Source of the DNA: Thermoplasmata archaeon
Lineage (GTDB): Archaea > Thermoplasmatota > Thermoplasmata > Thermoplasmatales > Thermoplasmataceae
Length of the DNA stretch: 64,000 bases
NCBI GenBank assembly: GCA_021846395.1
Contig: JAJZXB010000002.1
Coordinates: 1-64,000 of the forward strand
Direction: 5' to 3'
The translations under genes and the position numbers were made by a program. This document shows, piece by piece, positions 56,349 to 64,000 of this stretch. The notes under the pieces were generated by a model. The model ran no database searches. It saw only the letters and a program-made list of their open reading frames with translations, and was not told the origin of the DNA. Each line of letters opens with the position of its first letter. Positions within the stretch are counted from its first letter, which is position 1.

Positions 56349-56886
56349 CTGGATTCACCCCCTTTAAAAGATAAATTCCATCCTGAAATACTCTGGAATC
56401 AAAATGCCTTATATAAGTGGCTTTTTCAATGTTTGCTGCAGTATCTCCCATATCTCTTTTATCAATACCTTCTATTGAAACACGATCGCCTTTAACAGAA
56501 ACTTTGCAATTGTTTAAAATTTTTGCCACTCTTGGGGCCTTACTTCCCAGAAAATTTTCAATGTATAATGAATTTCCCCTGACAGAAACCCTCATGGGGA
56601 AATGCGTAAAATCTATTTTCATTTCATATTTATAGCCTTCAGTTACACCAGTAAACATTGATTTTGATTCAGAATGCCATGTTCCAACGATACCATTTAT
56701 AAATTTATTTGCTTTGCTTGCTGATATAACAAGATAATTATCTATTTTTTCTACCTTTACGTATTTATCTCTGAAATTTCTTGATACTTCACCAAGCTTC
56801 CCCTTAACTTTAACAATTGTCCCTTCCAGCGAAACCTGGATGCCGTTTGGTATTTCCAGTCTTGTTTTTTCTTCCCATTTTATCAT
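56338..56886 (-). CDS. rpl6: Ribosomal protein uL6
   Basis: Two-domain L6: IPNGIQVSLEGTIVKVKGKLGEVSRNF and the C-terminal VSVKGDRVSIEGIDKRDMGDTAANIEKAT. 182 residues, archaeal length. Overlaps L32e by 11 bases. Confidence 0.97.
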   Translation of the reverse strand: MIKWEEKTRLEIPNGIQVSLEGTIVKVKGKLGEVSRNFRDKYVKVEKIDNYLVISASKANKFINGIVGTWHSESKSMFTGVTEGYKYEMKIDFTHFPMRVSVRGNSLYIENFLGSKAPRVAKILNNCKVSVKGDRVSIEGIDKRDMGDTAANIEKATYIRHFDSRVFQDGIYLLKGVNPDEL

Positions 56887-56898
56887 TTATATGCACCC

Positions 56899-57288
56899 TT
56901 AATATACATAAGCCATTAACTTGCCACCTATTCCGTACTTTCTGGCTTCCAGATGGCTCATAATGCCCTTTGTTGTTGTGAGTATGATTATCCCAAAATC
57001 CTGAGCTGGCAAGTATCTTGATTCATATTTTTCTATATTTGTCTTTTTTACTGACAATCTTGGCTTTATTACACCACAGTTATTTATGGTATCACTCAAT
57101 GTAACTTTAAATTTTCCACCACGTTCTTCATCAATAACTTCAAAGCTTTTTATATAGTTATAATCCTGCATAACTTTTAAAACTCTTCCTATCACTATGG
57201 ATGCGGGTGAAATACTCACTTCATTCCTTCCAATCTTCGAAGCCATTTTTATTGTGTTTATTACATCATTTAAAGGATCACTTTTCAT
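56899..57288 (-). CDS. rps8: Ribosomal protein uS8
   Basis: DPLNDVINTIKMASKIGRNEVSISPASIVIGRVLKVMQDYNYI at the N-terminus and the TTTKGIMSHLEARKYGIGGKLMAYVY end are diagnostic of archaeal uS8. 129 residues. Confidence 0.97.
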   Translation of the reverse strand: MKSDPLNDVINTIKMASKIGRNEVSISPASIVIGRVLKVMQDYNYIKSFEVIDEERGGKFKVTLSDTINNCGVIKPRLSVKKTNIEKYESRYLPAQDFGIIILTTTKGIMSHLEARKYGIGGKLMAYVY

Positions 57289-57300
57289 TTAAACATCATC

Positions 57301-57462
57301 TCAACTATATTTTCTGAAACCGATCTTCTCAGCGGTTTCCCTGAAACATTGCCTGCACATATTTATCCCATATCTTCTTACTATCCCGCGTTTTCTTCCA
57401 CAACGAACGCATCCTTGATTGTGTCCGAAATTCTTTTTTGGCTGTAATTTAATCTGCCCCAT
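57301..57462 (-). CDS. rps14: Ribosomal protein uS14 (zinc type)
   Basis: A 53-residue gene read directly: [17 protein letters not shown], then [25 protein letters not shown] with the four zinc Cys, then a basic end. The GGTGATGAT site overlaps the uL5 stop region and stands before the ATG. Position between uL5 and uS8 is standard. Confidence 0.97.
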   Translation of the reverse strand: MGQIKLQPKKNFGHNQGCVRCGRKRGIVRRYGINMCRQCFRETAEKIGFRKYS

Positions 57463-57466
57463 ATCA

Positions 57467-57997
57467 TCACCCTATAATTTTAGCTCCAAAATTCTCTTCA
57501 AGAAATTTAACCGATTCATCTTTAGTAACTCTAATTTTATTAGGAATGCCTTTCTTGCTGATTCTTCTTTTTGAAAGTCTATATCCTCCAGATCTTTTAA
57601 GCACTATTGCTATATCCATGCCAAATATGCCTATATCTGGATCATACTTCATGCCTTTAAAATCTGTATAATCAGTTATGCCAAAATATGCATTTCCCTG
57701 TTTATCAAATGAATATATGGGAATTTTGTAATCCTTTGCATAAAATGCCTCTTTGAGAAATTTATATGCATCGTCCTTTCTCAGCGTAACTTTGACACCA
57801 ACACTGAGCCCTTTTCTAATATTGAAGTCTCTGATGGTCTTTTCTGATTTTGTAATTACTGGTTTGTGATGTGTCAATAACTCTATAACTTTTGAGGCTT
57901 TTGTCAATCTTTCACCAGCAGCACCAACGCCAATATTTATCATCACTTTATCTATTACAAGTTTAGTCATTGGATTGCCAGTTTTTTCACTCATCAT
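57467..57997 (-). CDS. rpl5: Ribosomal protein uL5
   Basis: 5S rRNA-binding L5: [42 protein letters not shown]-type block and [29 protein letters not shown]. 176 residues. GAGGTGA lies 6 bases before the first of two consecutive ATGs; overlap with S4e is 11 bases. Confidence 0.97.
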   Translation of the reverse strand: MMSEKTGNPMTKLVIDKVMINIGVGAAGERLTKASKVIELLTHHKPVITKSEKTIRDFNIRKGLSVGVKVTLRKDDAYKFLKEAFYAKDYKIPIYSFDKQGNAYFGITDYTDFKGMKYDPDIGIFGMDIAIVLKRSGGYRLSKRRISKKGIPNKIRVTKDESVKFLEENFGAKIIG

Positions 57998-58688
57998 ATA
58001 CTTTCACCTCTTTTTCAGGAATTTTAAAGCTGTATTTAGAATTTCCAATAACAAAAACATAATTTTTAACTGTGGAGAAACCTTCATTGAATGAAACCGT
58101 ATTTTTACCTGATGATTTATTAATATCAATAGATTTTATTGTGCCTACCTCTCCTACATGAGATCCTCCAATTATAAATGCCTTGTTCCCGGGTACCATT
58201 TTCAATACGTCCTGTATTTCCATATTTGGCAATTTAATAAGTAAGGTGTCATCATTCTTAAGGTCTTTACGGTCAGTTATCATTGAATGCCCATTATGGA
58301 ATCCAAGCTGTATTTTTCCTTTTTCTATTATAGATTTACTTTTTATGCGTAAAAGTTTTACATCATTATTCTCTTCTGGATTTGCAGATATTATAAGCTT
58401 GCCCTTATTGTCATATAAAACTATAAATGTATTATCAATGGATTTTATCGAAATAACATCCATAAAACCAACAGGAAATCTTCTATCTTTTATTATTTTT
58501 CCATCTATTTTTACATCCCCATTATTTAATATTCTTGTAATCTCTCTTTCCTTGTCACCTAGTTTCAGATAATCCCTTAAAGCGATAAGAATGGGTATTG
58601 ATTCTTCTTTTTTGTGTGGACCAGGTGTGGGTGTTACTGACCAGAAATTTGTTTTTCTTGGTATTTTTAGCTTGCTTGACGCCATCAT
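57987..58688 (-). CDS. rps4e: Ribosomal protein S4e
   Basis: Archaeal/eukaryotic S4e with an S4 RNA-binding region (YLKLGDKEREITRILNNGDVKIDGKIIKDRRFPVGFMDVI) and a KOW-like C-terminus (GNKAFIIGGSHVGEVGTIKSI). Start is unsure. I take MMASSKLKIPRK because it matches the family N-terminus; a TTG five codons upstream sits at ideal spacing from GGTGA and a longer frame overlaps uL24. Confidence 0.95.
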   Translation of the reverse strand: MMASSKLKIPRKTNFWSVTPTPGPHKKEESIPILIALRDYLKLGDKEREITRILNNGDVKIDGKIIKDRRFPVGFMDVISIKSIDNTFIVLYDNKGKLIISANPEENNDVKLLRIKSKSIIEKGKIQLGFHNGHSMITDRKDLKNDDTLLIKLPNMEIQDVLKMVPGNKAFIIGGSHVGEVGTIKSIDINKSSGKNTVSFNEGFSTVKNYVFVIGNSKYSFKIPEKEVKVYDE

Positions 58689-58692
58689 TATT

Positions 58693-59181
58693 TTAGTCTT
58701 CAATATCATCACCTTTTTCATCATTTGAGTTATTCTCAGATGAATTTTCTATTTTCTCTTCATCTGAATTTTCGGTAGTTTCTTCAGGTTCGTCCTGATT
58801 TTCTATCGACTCTTCTATATATTCTCCAACTGAACCCTGGTCTTCCTCTCTTTCAACCACAGGTGGTGGGAGATTCTTCCTTGCAGTTATTTCTCTTAAT
58901 TTATTTTCCCTACCAGGTCGGGATAGATCAAGTTTTGTTATAACAAGATTGCTATGATCAACGTAATATTCTACCTGTTTTCCATCAGCTTTTGCAATTG
59001 TTATGCCTTCTATCGATATTTTTTTATTTTTATGGTTTACGCCAATAACCTTTCCTCCCTCTCCCTTTCTTGATCCTGAATTTATGGTTACAACATCACC
59101 TTTCACCACAGGAAAGTTTCTGATACCATATTTCTTTCGTAATTCCTTGTTAAGGGATATGTTAATTTTATTATTCATCAT
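58693..59181 (-). CDS. rpl24: Ribosomal protein uL24 with acidic C-terminal tail
   Basis: KOW-motif protein: VVKGDVVTINSGSRKGEGGKVIGVNHKNKKISIEGITIAKADG. Start taken at the ATG seven bases after GAGGT. The normal archaeal length is about 120; here about 50 extra residues made almost only of Glu, Asp, Asn, Ser and Gly follow the domain. An acidic tail on an rRNA-binding protein is unusual and may be disordered. Confidence 0.95.
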   Translation of the reverse strand: MMNNKINISLNKELRKKYGIRNFPVVKGDVVTINSGSRKGEGGKVIGVNHKNKKISIEGITIAKADGKQVEYYVDHSNLVITKLDLSRPGRENKLREITARKNLPPPVVEREEDQGSVGEYIEESIENQDEPEETTENSDEEKIENSSENNSNDEKGDDIED

Positions 59182-59191
59182 TTTAATTACC

Positions 59192-59590
59192 TCACACAAT
59201 AGTTGATGCTATTGCGGCTATTCTCGGCCATCTTTCCGCAGCCTCTCTTGCAACAGGACCTTTTATTTCAGATCCTCTGACTTCACCTTCAGGTGTAACA
59301 AGCACAACAGCATTATCTTCAAACTGGATTACATTGCCATCAGCTCTGCGAAATGGTCTTTTTTGCCTGACCACTACAGCATATACTACCTTTGCTCTCA
59401 TTTCAGGAGTTCCACGCCTGACACTGGCGATCAATAAATCGCCTATTCCTGCTGCGGGAATTCTTCTTGCGACAGTATGAAGAGCCTTAACTCCAATTAA
59501 ACTCACTATTTTTGCTCCCGTATTATCTGCACATGTAATTATTGCCCCCAGAGGTAACCCACGTGACTCATTTCCAGAAATCCCCTTCAT
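59192..59590 (-). CDS. rpl14: Ribosomal protein uL14
   Basis: LPLGAIITCADNTGAKIVSLIGV, RRIPAAGIGDLLIASVRRGTPEMR and GNVIQFEDNAVVLVTPEGEVRGSEIKGPVAREAAERWPRIAAIAS are diagnostic. 132 residues. Confidence 0.98.
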   Translation of the reverse strand: MKGISGNESRGLPLGAIITCADNTGAKIVSLIGVKALHTVARRIPAAGIGDLLIASVRRGTPEMRAKVVYAVVVRQKRPFRRADGNVIQFEDNAVVLVTPEGEVRGSEIKGPVAREAAERWPRIAAIASTIV

Positions 59591-59920
59591 TTATTCCACC
59601 TTCTCAACAACGACAAAACTAATAGTTTTGGCCAATTTCCTGCATTCTGCAATTCTGACCCGATCTCCCACATTTACACTTATACAGTCGGGCAGATGTG
59701 CATGGTATTTGGAAAATTTAGTTGCATATCTCTCATATTTCTTGATAAATTCCTTTGTTTCCTTTTTTATAACCACACTTTTATTCATTTTTGTAGATAC
59801 AACATCTCCTGTTATCATCTGTCCTCTAACATTAAGATTTCCATGAAATGGACAATTAATATCATTGCATTCATTTTTTGGGGGTTTAATATCCAAGCCT
59901 ATACTTTTCATTTTTATCAT
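59591..59920 (-). CDS. rps17: Ribosomal protein uS17
   Basis: Archaeal uS17 with the N-terminal extension IDIKPPKNECNDINCPFHG-type stretch and the OB core GDVVSTKMNKSVVIKKETKEFIKKYERYATKFSKYHAHLPD and VGDRVRIAECRKLAKT. 109 residues. Overlaps Rnp1. Confidence 0.97.
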   Translation of the reverse strand: MIKMKSIGLDIKPPKNECNDINCPFHGNLNVRGQMITGDVVSTKMNKSVVIKKETKEFIKKYERYATKFSKYHAHLPDCISVNVGDRVRIAECRKLAKTISFVVVEKVE

Positions 59921-60203
59921 ATCTCCTTATTTTTTTATATATTTTTCTTTTCTCTTTTGTTCTTTCTTCGGGTCTTATCCTAATAAAATCACCATTAATA
60001 TTATGCATCTCATTGCCAAACTCAATTGTAAATATTGTTTTTTCCTTGGGAATTTTACATATCTTTCCCTTGCTGTAAATTGTGATCATATTTCGGGTTT
60101 CATCAACAATTTTGCCTTTAATATTTACATTATTGGGATTTGGAGAATCCTTTATTATGACATTATTGCCTATAAATTCCTGAAGATAGAACTCATTATT
60201 CAT
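59886..60203 (-). CDS. rnp1: RNase P protein component 1 (Rpp29/Pop4)
   Basis: Sm-like protein of archaeal RNase P, 105 residues: FIGNNVIIKDSPNPNNVNIKGKIVDETRNMITIYSKGK and FGNEMHNINGDFIRIRPEER. Location between aIF1 and uS17 is conserved in archaea. Confidence 0.94.
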   Translation of the reverse strand: MNNEFYLQEFIGNNVIIKDSPNPNNVNIKGKIVDETRNMITIYSKGKICKIPKEKTIFTIEFGNEMHNINGDFIRIRPEERTKEKRKIYKKIRRYDKNEKYRLGY

Positions 60204-60499
60204 ACCAATTGCACCTTGAATCCCATCGATTCTAATTCCTTTTTCATTGCGTCTCTGTGATCGCCCTGAAGTTCTATGGACCTACCATCCTTAACAGTTC
60301 CCCCTGAAGCAGCTTTTTTCTTTAATATTTTTGCAATTTCATTTATATTCTCAGATTTTGGATCTATACCATCAATTATTGTTACCATCTTACCATATCT
60401 TCTTTTATCGACACTTACCTTAACCACTTCGTTGTTCCTGTTGAATCCTTCCCAGGGTTGTAATTCTTTGGGCATACCAGTAAAATCTTTATCTTTCAT
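60200..60499 (-). CDS. Translation initiation factor aIF1 (SUI1)
   Basis: SUI1-domain protein of 99 residues: VVKVSVDKRRYGKMVTIIDGID, KILKKKAASGGTVKDGRSIELQGDHRDAMKKELESMGF. Helps start-codon selection on the small subunit. ATGA overlaps with neighbours. Confidence 0.96.
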   Translation of the reverse strand: MKDKDFTGMPKELQPWEGFNRNNEVVKVSVDKRRYGKMVTIIDGIDPKSENINEIAKILKKKAASGGTVKDGRSIELQGDHRDAMKKELESMGFKVQLV

Positions 60500-60696
60500 T
60501 CCTTTTTTTCCTCCATTATTGTTAATATTCTAGCAATTTGGCGTCTTACGGATCTCATCTTACCAGGGCTTGCAGGTGCACCACCCATGGCCACAGACGC
60601 CCTTTCCCTTAGCAAGGATTCCTTTAATGATTTTAATTTTTGATTTAATTCTTCATTATTCATATTTCTGAGGTCTTTAGTTTTTAACTCCGCCAT
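60496..60696 (-). CDS. rpl29: Ribosomal protein uL29
   Basis: 66-residue two-helix protein: [37 protein letters not shown], archaeal uL29. GGAGGTGG precedes the ATG; overlaps uS3 by 20 bases. Confidence 0.96.
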   Translation of the reverse strand: MAELKTKDLRNMNNEELNQKLKSLKESLLRERASVAMGGAPASPGKMRSVRRQIARILTIMEEKKE

Positions 60697-61339
60697 TATC
60701 GTCCACCTCCTCTTTTTCCTTTGTATTTTCAGTGTTTACAACTCTTACATCGCTATTTATATGTATCTCATCTGGCAATTCATAGTCTGTTCTAAGAAGC
60801 TTTACATATATGCCAATTACGCCTGTTTTAAGCATTGCTGTTGAAAATCCGCCCTCAACACCAGATCTTGCAGGTTCTCCGGAATATTTTATTTCTCCAA
60901 ACATGAACTTCTGTGTTCTTGCTCTTTCACCGGATATTTTGCCCCCTATTCTTATTAATACACCTCTAGCATGTTGATCCATTATGCGCCTTAATGTAGT
61001 ATTTCCAGCTTTTCTGTAGTTCCATCCTTTTTCAAGAGATAGTGCTATCTTCTTTGATATTATCTGTGGATTTAGATCGGGATTTTCCACTTCCTTTACC
61101 TCTATCTGTGGAGATTCAAGTCCATATTTCTTCTCAAGGATTTCTGTCATTTCCTTTATTTTAACTCCGTGACGCCCTATTACTAGACCTGGCCTGTTTA
61201 CATGAAGTGTAATATTTGTTCCAAATGGAGTTCTTTTCATTTCCATGCCTCCAAATCCCGCATTATCATTTTCACTTCTCAGGTATTCAGTTACGAGCAG
61301 TTTCTTTATATTATCACTTACAAATTTTTTCTCCTTCAT
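60677..61339 (-). CDS. rps3: Ribosomal protein uS3
   Basis: KH-domain protein: [35 protein letters not shown], archaeal C-domain [33 protein letters not shown]. Start at MKEKKF, preceded by a GAGTGAT site; an upstream in-frame GTG is less likely. A charged Glu/Asp/Lys tail ends it. Confidence 0.97.
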   Translation of the reverse strand: MKEKKFVSDNIKKLLVTEYLRSENDNAGFGGMEMKRTPFGTNITLHVNRPGLVIGRHGVKIKEMTEILEKKYGLESPQIEVKEVENPDLNPQIISKKIALSLEKGWNYRKAGNTTLRRIMDQHARGVLIRIGGKISGERARTQKFMFGEIKYSGEPARSGVEGGFSTAMLKTGVIGIYVKLLRTDYELPDEIHINSDVRVVNTENTKEKEEVDDNGGVKN

Positions 61340-61344
61340 CGCAA

Positions 61345-61788
61345 TCACTCTTCCTCCACAACTACAACTTCAAGATTTACCAGATCCTTGAAAAATGCGC
61401 CAGCTCTGCCATATGCCTTTGGAGTAAATTTTTTAATCATTCTGCCCTTTGAAACTGATAGGGAAACAATTACAAGATTTTCTGACAATCCCTTAAATTC
61501 AGCATTGGCTGAAACATCATCCAAAAGTTTCTTGAACACTTTTGATTCTTTTACTGGATATCTGCCGGGCCCAATGCCTTTTCTATGAGATATTGAATCA
61601 AGATACCTGAAATACGGTATGGCTGTTTTTTTTGCCATAACGTTATCAAGTATATCTTTGGCTGATTCAAGTTTTTTCCCACGCAGAAAATGAGCTATAT
61701 TAACTGCGTCTTTAACTGATATGTCTTCTTCTCTTATTCTCGATCTTGCATGTTTTTCTGGAAATTTATCAATACTGTATCCTTTCAT
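61345..61788 (-). CDS. rpl22: Ribosomal protein uL22
   Basis: Archaeal uL22, 147 residues: [57 protein letters not shown] and [14 protein letters not shown]. Between uS19 and uS3. Confidence 0.97.
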   Translation of the reverse strand: MKGYSIDKFPEKHARSRIREEDISVKDAVNIAHFLRGKKLESAKDILDNVMAKKTAIPYFRYLDSISHRKGIGPGRYPVKESKVFKKLLDDVSANAEFKGLSENLVIVSLSVSKGRMIKKFTPKAYGRAGAFFKDLVNLEVVVVEEE

Positions 61789-61792
61789 AATA

Positions 61793-62248
61793 TCACTTCA
61801 ACGGTAAGAACTTTGAGGATCTTGTTGCCCCTACACCGGGTCCAGAATGTTTTACTTCCTTTCTTGTTGGAGCGAATTCGCCCAGATAATGCCCTATCAT
61901 TTCTGCCCTTATTTCAAACTTTAAATATGTGTGCCCATTATACAGTTCTATTGTTTTGCCCACAAATTGTGGCAATATTATTACATCCCTGACATGTGTT
62001 TTGATATTTTCCTTATCTCCCAGAAGGTCATCAAATAATTTTTTCTGTTCATGATTCATTTCCCGATTATATGACCTCCTTATTCTTGCAGGAAATAATG
62101 GAAGCAATTGTGAAAGCTCCATATCCTGTAGTTCCTCCAGAGAGTGCCCACGATAAAGGAACTCCCTCGCTCTACCTGTTATGGCTTTCTGAGCTTTTCT
62201 TGATCTTCTCTTTATTGACTTGACCGATGCCTGTTTTCTAACTACCAT
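61793..62248 (-). CDS. rps19: Ribosomal protein uS19
   Basis: Archaeal uS19, 151 residues: [86 protein letters not shown]. Overlaps uL2 by 7 bases. Confidence 0.97.
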   Translation of the reverse strand: MVVRKQASVKSIKRRSRKAQKAITGRAREFLYRGHSLEELQDMELSQLLPLFPARIRRSYNREMNHEQKKLFDDLLGDKENIKTHVRDVIILPQFVGKTIELYNGHTYLKFEIRAEMIGHYLGEFAPTRKEVKHSGPGVGATRSSKFLPLK

Positions 62249-62940
62249 GATTTCTTCCTCCTTTTAGGAGATAATCTCCCAACTTTTGCTCCTGGTGGAG
62301 CTCCTCTGGCAACAGTGCTTGGTCCTCCAACGTGCTGATGGTTTCCTCCACCATGCGGATGATTAACTGCATTCATTGCAACCCCCCTGACACTGTATGC
62401 CTTTCTGGCTTTACTTTTTAAGTATTTAATATGTGTACCTGCCTTCAGCATGGGTATATCACGTGCACCTGAACCTGCAACAACCCCAACTGTTGCCCTG
62501 CACCCAGGATTGAATTCTTTTGTTGAACCGGAAGGTAATTTAATTGAAACATAGTTTCCATGACTTATAATAAGTCCAGATGAACCAGCTGTTCTGCAGA
62601 ATTTTCCTCCATCTCCTGGAATGCTCTCTATATTGTATACCAGTGCACCATCTCCAATTTTTGAAAGAAAATTTGTGGCACCGGTTTTTGCTGGCACTGA
62701 ATCGCCAACAGCAATATCCTGCCCAACGTATGCACCATTAAATGCCAGCATGTAACTCTTCTCATTTCTCTCATTTTTTAAAACCAGAAAAGGTGCATTT
62801 CTTCCTGGTGCCTGAACTATATCATCCACTTTGTAATTTCCATCTCTCAGGTGTTTTATTTCTGAAATATGCCTAAAACCTGGACTTCTATAGGTTAATG
62901 ACCCGTGACCTCTTCTCTGTGCTACTATATGTTTACCCAT
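62242..62940 (-). CDS. rpl2: Ribosomal protein uL2
   Basis: Peptidyl-transferase region protein of 232 residues. Key blocks: [59 protein letters not shown] and [38 protein letters not shown] with the conserved histidine near the active site. Confidence 0.98.
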   Translation of the reverse strand: MGKHIVAQRRGHGSLTYRSPGFRHISEIKHLRDGNYKVDDIVQAPGRNAPFLVLKNERNEKSYMLAFNGAYVGQDIAVGDSVPAKTGATNFLSKIGDGALVYNIESIPGDGGKFCRTAGSSGLIISHGNYVSIKLPSGSTKEFNPGCRATVGVVAGSGARDIPMLKAGTHIKYLKSKARKAYSVRGVAMNAVNHPHGGGNHQHVGGPSTVARGAPPGAKVGRLSPKRRKKSW

Positions 62941-62949
62941 CTCTTCACC

Positions 62950-63198
62950 TCAGAATATTCCTATTCTTCCTCCAATTTCCTCAGCAGAAAAATTATCTGT
63001 AAGTTTTACAATTGCTTTTTTGCCATTTTTTGTGATCAGTATATTAATGTGTGCAACTTTTACATCGAACCTTTCTTCTATTTCCTTTTTTAAATCGGCT
63101 TTTCGACCTCTTCTATCTACCAGAAATGTCAACTTATTTTCCTTTTCCATCATCAATGTCGTTTTTTCTGTGATAACAGGCGTAATTATATAATCCAT
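62950..63198 (-). CDS. rpl23: Ribosomal protein uL23
   Basis: 82-residue protein at the tunnel exit: ITPVITEKTTLMMEKENKLTFLVDRRGRKADLKKEIEERFDVKVAHIN. Archaeal length; shares a base overlap with uL4. Confidence 0.97.
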   Translation of the reverse strand: MDYIITPVITEKTTLMMEKENKLTFLVDRRGRKADLKKEIEERFDVKVAHINILITKNGKKAIVKLTDNFSAEEIGGRIGIF

Positions 63199-63977
63199 TA
63201 CTCTACACCTCTCATTTTTTCAATTATTCCCTCTGTATAAATTGTTAATCTCCCGGGATTTCCTCCTGGTGCAAGTTTCCTGATGCTCAAACTATTAAGT
63301 GAGGCAACATCAACACCTGGCAGTGAGGCAAATGCCCTTAAACTTTCCTGTGAAGATCCTACAATAAGTATGCTTTTTGGTTGTTTATATGTCCTGTTCC
63401 TCATTTTACCTCTTCCTGCCCTTATTTTTTTGCCTTCTTTGGCTCTCAATATATCATCATACAAACCAAGATTGTTTAAGATTGTTATTGCATCTTTTGC
63501 ACGTGTTACTGTTTCAATCTCATCTTCCAAAACTATAGGAAATGTAATATTTTTAAGGGTTTCATCTGATATTCTATGCCCTCTTTTTATAATATATTCT
63601 TTGTTTGATGTGAGAGCTATAGCACTTAATCTTGCTAGTTTTATTTCCTTTTTGTTAATTTTTTTGTAAAGAACTTTATCGCTTCTTGGCGATAATGCGC
63701 TTCTTCCGCCAACGGTACTAGCAAGAAGAACACCTCTTGATCCTCCAGATATTCTGGGAATTCTGGATATACCATGATTTGGGCCCAAATTATGTCCTAC
63801 TCTTCTGGATCCTGCCAGAGGACTTGAACCATAGGGCTGCCTTAACGATAATGAAATTGCCTTGAAAGCTTTATGAATTAAGTCTTCCCTTGGATTTATC
63901 GAGAAGACTCCTGGTAGCTCCAATTCTTTTTTTACTTCTCCATCAATTGTATATACATTTGCTTTCAGATTAATCAC
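63198..63977 (-). CDS. rpl4: Ribosomal protein uL4
   Basis: Archaeal uL4 of 259 residues: SLRQPYGSSPLAGSRRVGHNLGPNHGISRIPRISGG, GKMRNRTYKQPKSILIVGSS and LAPGGNPGRLTIYTEGII. The start codon is GTG and overlaps the uL3 stop as GTGA. Confidence 0.97.
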   Translation of the reverse strand: MINLKANVYTIDGEVKKELELPGVFSINPREDLIHKAFKAISLSLRQPYGSSPLAGSRRVGHNLGPNHGISRIPRISGGSRGVLLASTVGGRSALSPRSDKVLYKKINKKEIKLARLSAIALTSNKEYIIKRGHRISDETLKNITFPIVLEDEIETVTRAKDAITILNNLGLYDDILRAKEGKKIRAGRGKMRNRTYKQPKSILIVGSSQESLRAFASLPGVDVASLNSLSIRKLAPGGNPGRLTIYTEGIIEKMRGVE

Positions 63978-64000
63978 CCTGTTTTGATTCCTTTGATATA
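63974..64000 (-). CDS. rpl3: Ribosomal protein uL3, C-terminal end (partial)
   Basis: The final eight codons (YIKGIKTG) and TGA stop of the gene directly upstream of uL4. Identity is inferred from the invariant uL3-uL4 order; the fragment alone is too short to identify. Confidence 0.55.
   Translation of the reverse strand, partial: YIKGIKTG

Overview
The window looks like a chromosomal segment of a Thermoplasmatales archaeon (Ferroplasma/Acidiplasma/Picrophilus-like; genus is inference). Signs are strong A+T richness, an isolated 5S rRNA gene away from any 16S/23S, an unsplit rpoB next to split rpoA1/rpoA2, archaeal-only genes (archaeosine synthase ArcS, Rnp1, aIF5A with deoxyhypusine synthase, Sm-like proteins, Csl4, aNop5, Cbf5, AglB), and TATA-type promoters 25-35 bases from start codons, which suggests many leaderless or nearly leaderless mRNAs.

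Layout: 1-6 kb carries a RuvC-like fold protein and, on the other strand, a very large oligosaccharyltransferase AglB coupled to a small secreted membrane protein. 6-8.3 kb is a decayed IS200/IS605 element (tnpA tail plus internally deleted tnpB) and an APC permease. 8.5-25.6 kb is mostly translation and RNA biology: PheT, an RHH regulator, TruA, a degenerate AlaX-like protein, uL16 (L10e), agmatinase/aIF5A, an MTA/SAH deaminase, ArcS, Csl4 with a 52-residue coiled-coil protein and an Sm-like protein, CtaB, a METTL5-like methyltransferase, tRNA-His, deoxyhypusine synthase, 5S rRNA, TrpRS and MtnA. 25.8-29.1 kb is an accessory island: a complete three-gene DpnII-type restriction-modification operon with transposase remnants on both sides.

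29.4-38 kb is tRNA-Lys followed after 13 bases by rpoH-rpoB-rpoA1-rpoA2-nusA. 38-46.5 kb has a second APC permease, aIF1A-Rio1-Pno1, initiator tRNA-Met, the heme operon hemL-hemC-hemD, a Trm5/TYW2-type methyltransferase and a PsiE-like membrane protein. 46.5-48.3 kb is a second Sm-like protein, L37e and purF, tightly packed. 48.3-64 kb is one long minus-strand super-operon: uL3(partial)-uL4-uL23-uL2-uS19-uL22-uS3-uL29-aIF1-Rnp1-uS17-uL14-uL24-S4e-uL5-uS14-uS8-uL6-L32e-L19e-uL18-uS5-uL30-uL15-SecY-AdkA-DUF106-Cmk-Cbf5-Nop5. Two genes too short for routine ORF calling (L37e and uS14) and a 52-codon gene between csl4 and lsm were read directly from the sequence.

Functional threads: hypusination of aIF5A (agmatinase for polyamines, aIF5A, deoxyhypusine synthase), purine-thioether salvage (MtaD-type deaminase, MtnA), heme synthesis (HemL/C/D, CtaB), tRNA/rRNA modification (TruA, ArcS, Cbf5, Nop5, Trm5/TYW2-like, METTL5-like), and protein export/glycosylation (SecY, DUF106, AglB). 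I see no CRISPR array, prophage or obviously new multi-gene system. The best leads are a zinc-ligand-depleted AlaX paralogue, a roughly 200-base out-of-frame overlap between cbf5 and nop5, the RuvC-like orphan, the giant AglB, and the DpnII island.
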